Under the pieces are notes generated by a model. It searched no databases, was not told where the DNA came from, and worked only from the letters and a program-made list of their open reading frames with translations. 11,011 nt of DNA from CAZKUR01 sp964556005. GTDB taxonomy: Bacteria > Bacteroidota > Ignavibacteria > Ignavibacteriales > Ignavibacteriaceae. Shown here in pieces: positions 7,456 through 11,011 of this stretch. The stretch's first letter is position 1, and each line of letters opens with the position of its first letter. Both the position numbers and the translations under genes were made by a program. The DNA lies in contig CAZKUR010000113.1 of assembly GCA_964556005.1 (NCBI GenBank), positions 1 through 11,011 of the forward strand, written 5' to 3'.

Positions 7456-8143
7456 TATAGAGCTATATTTCGCACCTCCTCATCAATTTTCAGGAGATAA
7501 GCTCGTTATAACCGGTGAGGAATTCCGGCATGCCGTTAAAGTAATGCGTCATAAAATAAACGATACAATTTATGCAACCGATGGCGCCGGAAATTTTTTT
7601 ACGTGCAGAATACTTGCAATAAATAAAACTAATATTGAAGCGGAAATAATAGAACAAAAAAAACATGAAAATAAATTTGATGGAATTTATTTTGTAATTC
7701 CCAAATTAAAAAGTTCAGATAGATTTGAATTTGCTCTTGAGAAAAGTGTCGAATGCGGCATTACCAACTTCATAATATTTAATGCAGAAAGAAGCATTTC
7801 AAAATCAAATAAAATAGAAAGATGGGAAAAAATTTGTCTTTCCGCCATGAAACAGTCCATTCGTTTTTTCCTCCCTGTTATAAAAACAGTTGATTCCCTC
7901 AACGAGATTTCTGATATTAACGAAGTCAATTTTGTTTTCGAACAGAATGTCGATAAAAAATTTGTAAATATAAATCTTAATAAAGAGAAAAAATTTTATT
8001 TTATCTTCGGCCCGGAAGGCGGCTTAAGCGAAAATGAATTGAGCCTTTTTAGGCACGATGATTTGTATAATTTATCCGGTCACCGTCTTCGCAGCGAAAC
8101 TGCAATTATAAAATGCGCCGGTATTATCGGTGATTTAATATAA
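7436..8143 (+). CDS. rsmE: 16S rRNA (uracil(1498)-N(3))-methyltransferase RsmE
   Basis: SAM-dependent SPOUT methyltransferase that methylates N3 of U1498 in helix 44 of 16S rRNA, acting on the assembled 30S subunit as a dimer. Numbered from ATG 7436 (235 aa): N-terminal PUA-like RNA-binding domain with LYFAPPHQF (10-18) and the family signature EEFRHAVKVMRHK (28-40); C-terminal knotted domain with FGPEGG (191-196) and LRSETA (218-223), which form the SAM pocket. The start at 7436 fits the family, whose members begin a few residues before the LYFAP-like strand; ATG 7406 would add ten residues and enlarge the overlap. Neither start has a good Shine-Dalgarno, so translation may depend on ribosomes finishing the upstream barrel gene, with which it overlaps by 20 bases. 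Length is normal. Confidence 0.93.
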   Translation: MLEHLSNIELYFAPPHQFSGDKLVITGEEFRHAVKVMRHKINDTIYATDGAGNFFTCRILAINKTNIEAEIIEQKKHENKFDGIYFVIPKLKSSDRFEFALEKSVECGITNFIIFNAERSISKSNKIERWEKICLSAMKQSIRFFLPVIKTVDSLNEISDINEVNFVFEQNVDKKFVNINLNKEKKFYFIFGPEGGLSENELSLFRHDDLYNLSGHRLRSETAIIKCAGIIGDLI

Positions 8144-8170
8144 AATAAAAGTAATTTTAATTATTTCTGA

Positions 8171-8656
8171 ATGAATAAAATTTTTAAAATATTTTTATAC
8201 TCATCTTTACTTCTATCTTGCCTAAGTTTCTTATCATGTGGCAGTTCCGAAAGATTTACATCCGAGAGAGACAGCAGTCCGCACGAAAGAGAATCTGAAA
8301 CACCAAACGACAGTAAAAGTGAATTCAGTCAATTTAATAATTTGAAGGTTCTGGAAAGCGAAACCGGTGAAGCTTCTTATTACGGCAAGAAATTTAACGG
8401 AAGAAGAACCGCAAACGGAGAAAAGTACAACATGTATGCTTTAACTGCCGCACATGTTTCGTACCCATTTAATACGATTATCCGGGTTACTAATTTGGAG
8501 AATAATAAAATTGTAATAGTTAGGATAAACGACAGGTATCCTACTTCAGGAAAAAGAATAATTGATCTTTCGTATGAAGCTGCAAAAACCATTGGAATGA
8601 TAAAGAGCGGAACTGCCGAAGTAAGGCTGGATGTGCTGAAGTGGGGAGAGAAATAA
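8171..8656 (+). CDS. rlpA: RlpA-type septal/cell-wall lipoprotein with double-psi beta-barrel domain
   Basis: RlpA proteins are outer-membrane lipoproteins; the Pseudomonas aeruginosa member is a lytic transglycosylase that cleaves glycan strands lacking stem peptides. The 161-residue product has a lipoprotein signal peptide (MNKIFKIFLY start, probable lipidated Cys23 in LSCGSS; Cys17 is an alternative), then a charged Ser/Glu linker (about 25-60), then the DPBB domain (about 65-157) with GEASYYGKKFNGRRTANGE, LTAAH, RVTNL, NDRYP and IIDLSYEAA. There is no SPOR domain, so the usual route of recruitment to septal peptidoglycan is absent. Glu84, His95 and Asp121 align with conserved cleft residues, but Asn87 stands where YDM-type homologs carry Asp, and Tyr123 replaces the Gly of NDRGP. 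The ATG at 8171 has no Shine-Dalgarno. It begins 27 bases after rsmE and may be cotranscribed with it. Confidence 0.92.
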   Translation: MNKIFKIFLYSSLLLSCLSFLSCGSSERFTSERDSSPHERESETPNDSKSEFSQFNNLKVLESETGEASYYGKKFNGRRTANGEKYNMYALTAAHVSYPFNTIIRVTNLENNKIVIVRINDRYPTSGKRIIDLSYEAAKTIGMIKSGTAEVRLDVLKWGEK

Positions 8657-8786
8657 TCCTCAAAATCCATTCAAAATTAAAATCATACCATTCATCATAA
8701 TTCAATTTAATTTAAAACTAAAAAAATGCACTTTTGCTGGTAACCTATAAAGATTTGAAGGGGTCTTATAGTGTATTGAAATAAAA

Positions 8787-8801
8787 TATCTTTGTTTGGA
8801 G
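8787..8801 (+). promoter_or_regulatory. Candidate Bacteroidota-type -7 element and ribosome binding site before the DUF5916 gene
   Basis: TATCTTTG (8787-8794) fits the TAnnTTTG -7 consensus of Bacteroidota primary sigma factors. The nearest upstream TTTG (8754-8757) is 29 bases away, longer than the usual spacing of about 20, so the promoter is doubtful. GGAG at 8798-8801 lies 7 bases before the TTG at 8809 and 13 before the ATG at 8815, favouring the TTG start. The rest of 8657-8786 is AT-rich with no clear terminator. Confidence 0.3.
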
Positions 8802-8808
8802 AAAATTA

Positions 8809-10998
8809 TTGTCTATGAAAAAATTATTTCTACTTTTAATTCTTATAATTACCGCTAAAATATTTTCTCAAAACACCGATACTTTAAAACAAATCATACT
8901 TAAAAAAACTAATGCAGATATTAAAATTGACGGTGTGATAGATCCTGTGTGGAGTACCGCAGATTCCGCTTACAATTATTTTCAAATGCAGCCTTATTAC
9001 GGCAAGCAGCCAACCTGGCCGACAGTTGCTAAGCTTCTAACCACGGATGATGCAATCTATTGTTTAATAATAAATTATGAACCTAAAAAAGATATAGTGC
9101 CGTTTACCGGAACTCTTGATAACACAAACGGCGAGTATGTTTCTCTGATGCTTGATACTTTTCATGACAGAAAAACTGCTTATAAATTTATTGTTTCTGT
9201 TTCCGGGGTAAAAGGCGATGCAAGACTTTTAGACGATGCACGAACCCGCGATTATAACTGGGACGGTATTTGGTTTTCCGCAACAAAAATTTATGATTGG
9301 GGATGGGTTGCTGAAATGAAAATCCCGTACAAATCAATTCAGTACAATAAAGAATTAAATTCGTGGGGACTTGATTTTGATAGATGGATTCCGGCTTTGA
9401 ATGAAGATCTTTACTGGAATAAATATGCGCAAAATGAAGGACAGAGGGTTTCCAAATTCGGTGAATTGATTTTCAAAGATTTCAAACCTACAATACAAGG
9501 ATTGAACCTTGAAATTTATCCTGTTGGAATTACAAAAGCTTCATACTTGCAGGACAGCAAATATAAAATAGATCCAAATGCAGGGCTTGACGTTTTTTAT
9601 AATCCGTCGCCGAGCTTAAAGTTTCAGTTAACTGCGAATCCCGATTTTGCACAAATAGAAGCTGATCCGTATGCATTCAATATTTCACGTTATGAAACTT
9701 ATTATAATGAACGAAGGCCTTTCTTTACTGAAGGTAATGAAGTCTTTATGCCTTCCGGCAAAGAAAGAAACACAGGCTTTTATAGTCCTCTCGAATTATT
9801 TTATTCAAGAAGGATTGGCAAGAAATTGCCGGATGGTAGTGAAGTGCCGATTATTTTAGGAACAAAAGCCTTCGGAAGAATCGGCGACTGGGAATACGGT
9901 GGTTTCCTTTCGGCGACGGATCAAAAAAATTATTCCTATAATGATTCAACTTTAACCGAACCGCGAGCCTTATTTGGTGCTGCACGAATTAAGAAACAGT
10001 TTGATGAAAACTCTTCTGTTGGCGGACTCTTCGTTGGGAAACAAACAAAGGATAGCACTTATGGAGTAGTTGATATCGACGGAGCATTCAGGCAGACAGG
10101 TTGGCAGCTTTCCTATCAGATAGCCAGATCGATAAAGAATTCGAATGGAGATTTCGGAGGTTCGCTTGGCTTTCTATCATTAGGCAGTAAATGGTGGGTG
10201 CTGTTTAGAGGCAAATACATCGGTAACAATTTTGATGTTAACCAGGTAGGATATGTTCCTTGGATAGGAACTCGAGAGATAACCGCACTTACCGGCCCAA
10301 ACTGGTTTTTTGACAAAGGTGCCATAAGCGGAATTCTTATATTAGGCGGTTTCTTTACAAATTATAAACATGCGGAAAATTATACAGATCATTCCGCAGT
10401 TCTTGATTTGAATATGTCTTTAAGATCCGGTTCGAATTATGAACTTACCTTTATAGTTGGAAAATCGAAAGACCAAGGGATAAAATATAATTCCTATGAA
10501 ATTGACTATAGCAGCAACTTCCACATGAGCGATAAATGGAACGGAGATATTTACGGAGGTTATTCAAAGACATATAATTTCAACAGAGACTATTTAGCTT
10601 TCTATTCGTGGCATGGCCTGGATTTTCAATGGAATGCAATCGATATTCTTCAACTTGGTACCTCGTACAGTATGTATATCGAGGGAAAACCGGGCGGCGC
10701 AGTTGAAGATATAACTTACAATGCACGTCCGTACTTTTCATTAACTCCGGTGAATAATCTTAATATTAGAGTTTATGTGGATAATTTATTTAATTCATCG
10801 ACTGACCATATGGAACAAATAATAAGCGGACTTTTATTCTCATATAATTTCCGTCCCAAAAGCTGGATATATTTTGCATACAACGAAGTCGACAACAGAA
10901 GCGATCGATATGATATAAATGGAAATTTACTTCCTCCGAAAATGCATATTGCCGCAAGAGCAGCGGTTGTAAAGATTAAATATTTATACTATTTCTAA
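8809..10998 (+). CDS. Outer-membrane protein with CBM9-like N-terminal domain and DUF5916 barrel
   Basis: Function unknown; the family (N-terminal carbohydrate-binding-module-9-like domain joined to DUF5916) is frequent in Bacteroidota and related phyla and is presumed to sit in the outer membrane. The product has 729 residues. The signal peptide covers about 1-20 (MKKLFLLLILIITAKIFS core). The CBM9-like beta-sandwich spans about 35-222, opening with IDGVIDPVW (40-48) and including TRDYNWDGIW and WVAEMKIPYKSI. The DUF5916 region has its signature ANPDFAQIEADP (276-287) and NERRPFFTEG (300-309), followed by aromatic, alternating strands up to a C-terminal YYF that resembles a barrel insertion signal. 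TTG 8809 is chosen for its 7-base spacing from GGAG; ATG 8815 is two codons downstream and gives the same mature protein. No neighbouring sugar-utilisation gene or TonB-dependent receptor reveals a substrate. The gene is complete and ends 13 bases before the window edge. Confidence 0.88.
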   Translation: MSMKKLFLLLILIITAKIFSQNTDTLKQIILKKTNADIKIDGVIDPVWSTADSAYNYFQMQPYYGKQPTWPTVAKLLTTDDAIYCLIINYEPKKDIVPFTGTLDNTNGEYVSLMLDTFHDRKTAYKFIVSVSGVKGDARLLDDARTRDYNWDGIWFSATKIYDWGWVAEMKIPYKSIQYNKELNSWGLDFDRWIPALNEDLYWNKYAQNEGQRVSKFGELIFKDFKPTIQGLNLEIYPVGITKASYLQDSKYKIDPNAGLDVFYNPSPSLKFQLTANPDFAQIEADPYAFNISRYETYYNERRPFFTEGNEVFMPSGKERNTGFYSPLELFYSRRIGKKLPDGSEVPIILGTKAFGRIGDWEYGGFLSATDQKNYSYNDSTLTEPRALFGAARIKKQFDENSSVGGLFVGKQTKDSTYGVVDIDGAFRQTGWQLSYQIARSIKNSNGDFGGSLGFLSLGSKWWVLFRGKYIGNNFDVNQVGYVPWIGTREITALTGPNWFFDKGAISGILILGGFFTNYKHAENYTDHSAVLDLNMSLRSGSNYELTFIVGKSKDQGIKYNSYEIDYSSNFHMSDKWNGDIYGGYSKTYNFNRDYLAFYSWHGLDFQWNAIDILQLGTSYSMYIEGKPGGAVEDITYNARPYFSLTPVNNLNIRVYVDNLFNSSTDHMEQIISGLLFSYNFRPKSWIYFAYNEVDNRSDRYDINGNLLPPKMHIAARAAVVKIKYLYYF

Positions 10999-11011
10999 AT
11001 TTTTGTTTAAT

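Noticed and set aside
8380..8670. 96-codon antisense frame across rlpA
   Set aside because: It mirrors the conserved DPBB coding region and has no protein features of its own.
8667..8694. Direct repeat CCATTCA at 8667 and 8688, spaced 21 bases
   Set aside because: A single pair of 7-base repeats in AT-rich DNA is likely chance, and nothing else supports an operator.
8674..8713. Inverted repeat AAATTAAA/TTTAATTT after rlpA as a terminator
   Set aside because: The stem is A/T only with a 24-base loop and no T-tract follows.

Overview
This is an ordinary, densely coding chromosomal window with every gene on the + strand. It suggests an AT-rich Gram-negative bacterium of the Bacteroidota/Chlorobi/Ignavibacteria group. 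The grounds are the fabG-acpP-fabF-rnc gene order, a full-length single-chain glycine dehydrogenase, an Omp85 barrel, a lipoprotein RlpA, a DUF5916-type outer-membrane protein and a possible TAnnTTTG promoter element. The placement near Ignavibacteria is an inference from gene content, not a database result. No mobile element, phage gene, CRISPR array, tRNA or rRNA was recognised.

Positions 1-2929 carry a type II fatty-acid synthesis operon: the 3' two thirds of fabG (3-ketoacyl-ACP reductase), acpP (acyl carrier protein), fabF (3-ketoacyl-ACP synthase II) and rnc (RNase III). fabF and rnc are 5 bases apart and probably translationally coupled. Both short gaps flanking acpP contain symmetric elements: a perfect operator-like dyad before it, and two mutually exclusive hairpins followed by a T-tract after it. 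These could set acpP expression apart from that of the enzymes. The 179-base gap after rnc (2930-3108) is AT-rich and holds two weak terminator-like hairpins.

Positions 3109-6009 encode GcvP, the PLP-dependent decarboxylase of the glycine cleavage system, without gcvT or gcvH beside it. A strong GC-based hairpin at 6023-6068 closes this unit.

Positions 6136-8656 hold a short Omp85 protein with one POTRA-like domain, then rsmE (16S rRNA m3U1498 methyltransferase), which overlaps it, then an RlpA-type lipoprotein. The Omp85 gene has no plausible ATG start. The RlpA has Asn where an acidic residue is usual in the active cleft. Positions 8809-10998 encode a large outer-membrane barrel with an N-terminal CBM9-like domain (DUF5916), preceded by its own 152-base intergenic region. 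The last three envelope genes handle outer-membrane or cell-wall functions, but nothing in the sequence ties them into one pathway.

I do not see a convincing new multi-gene system here. The items most worth checking are the RlpA active-site substitution, the non-ATG start of the Omp85 gene, and the symmetric elements around acpP.
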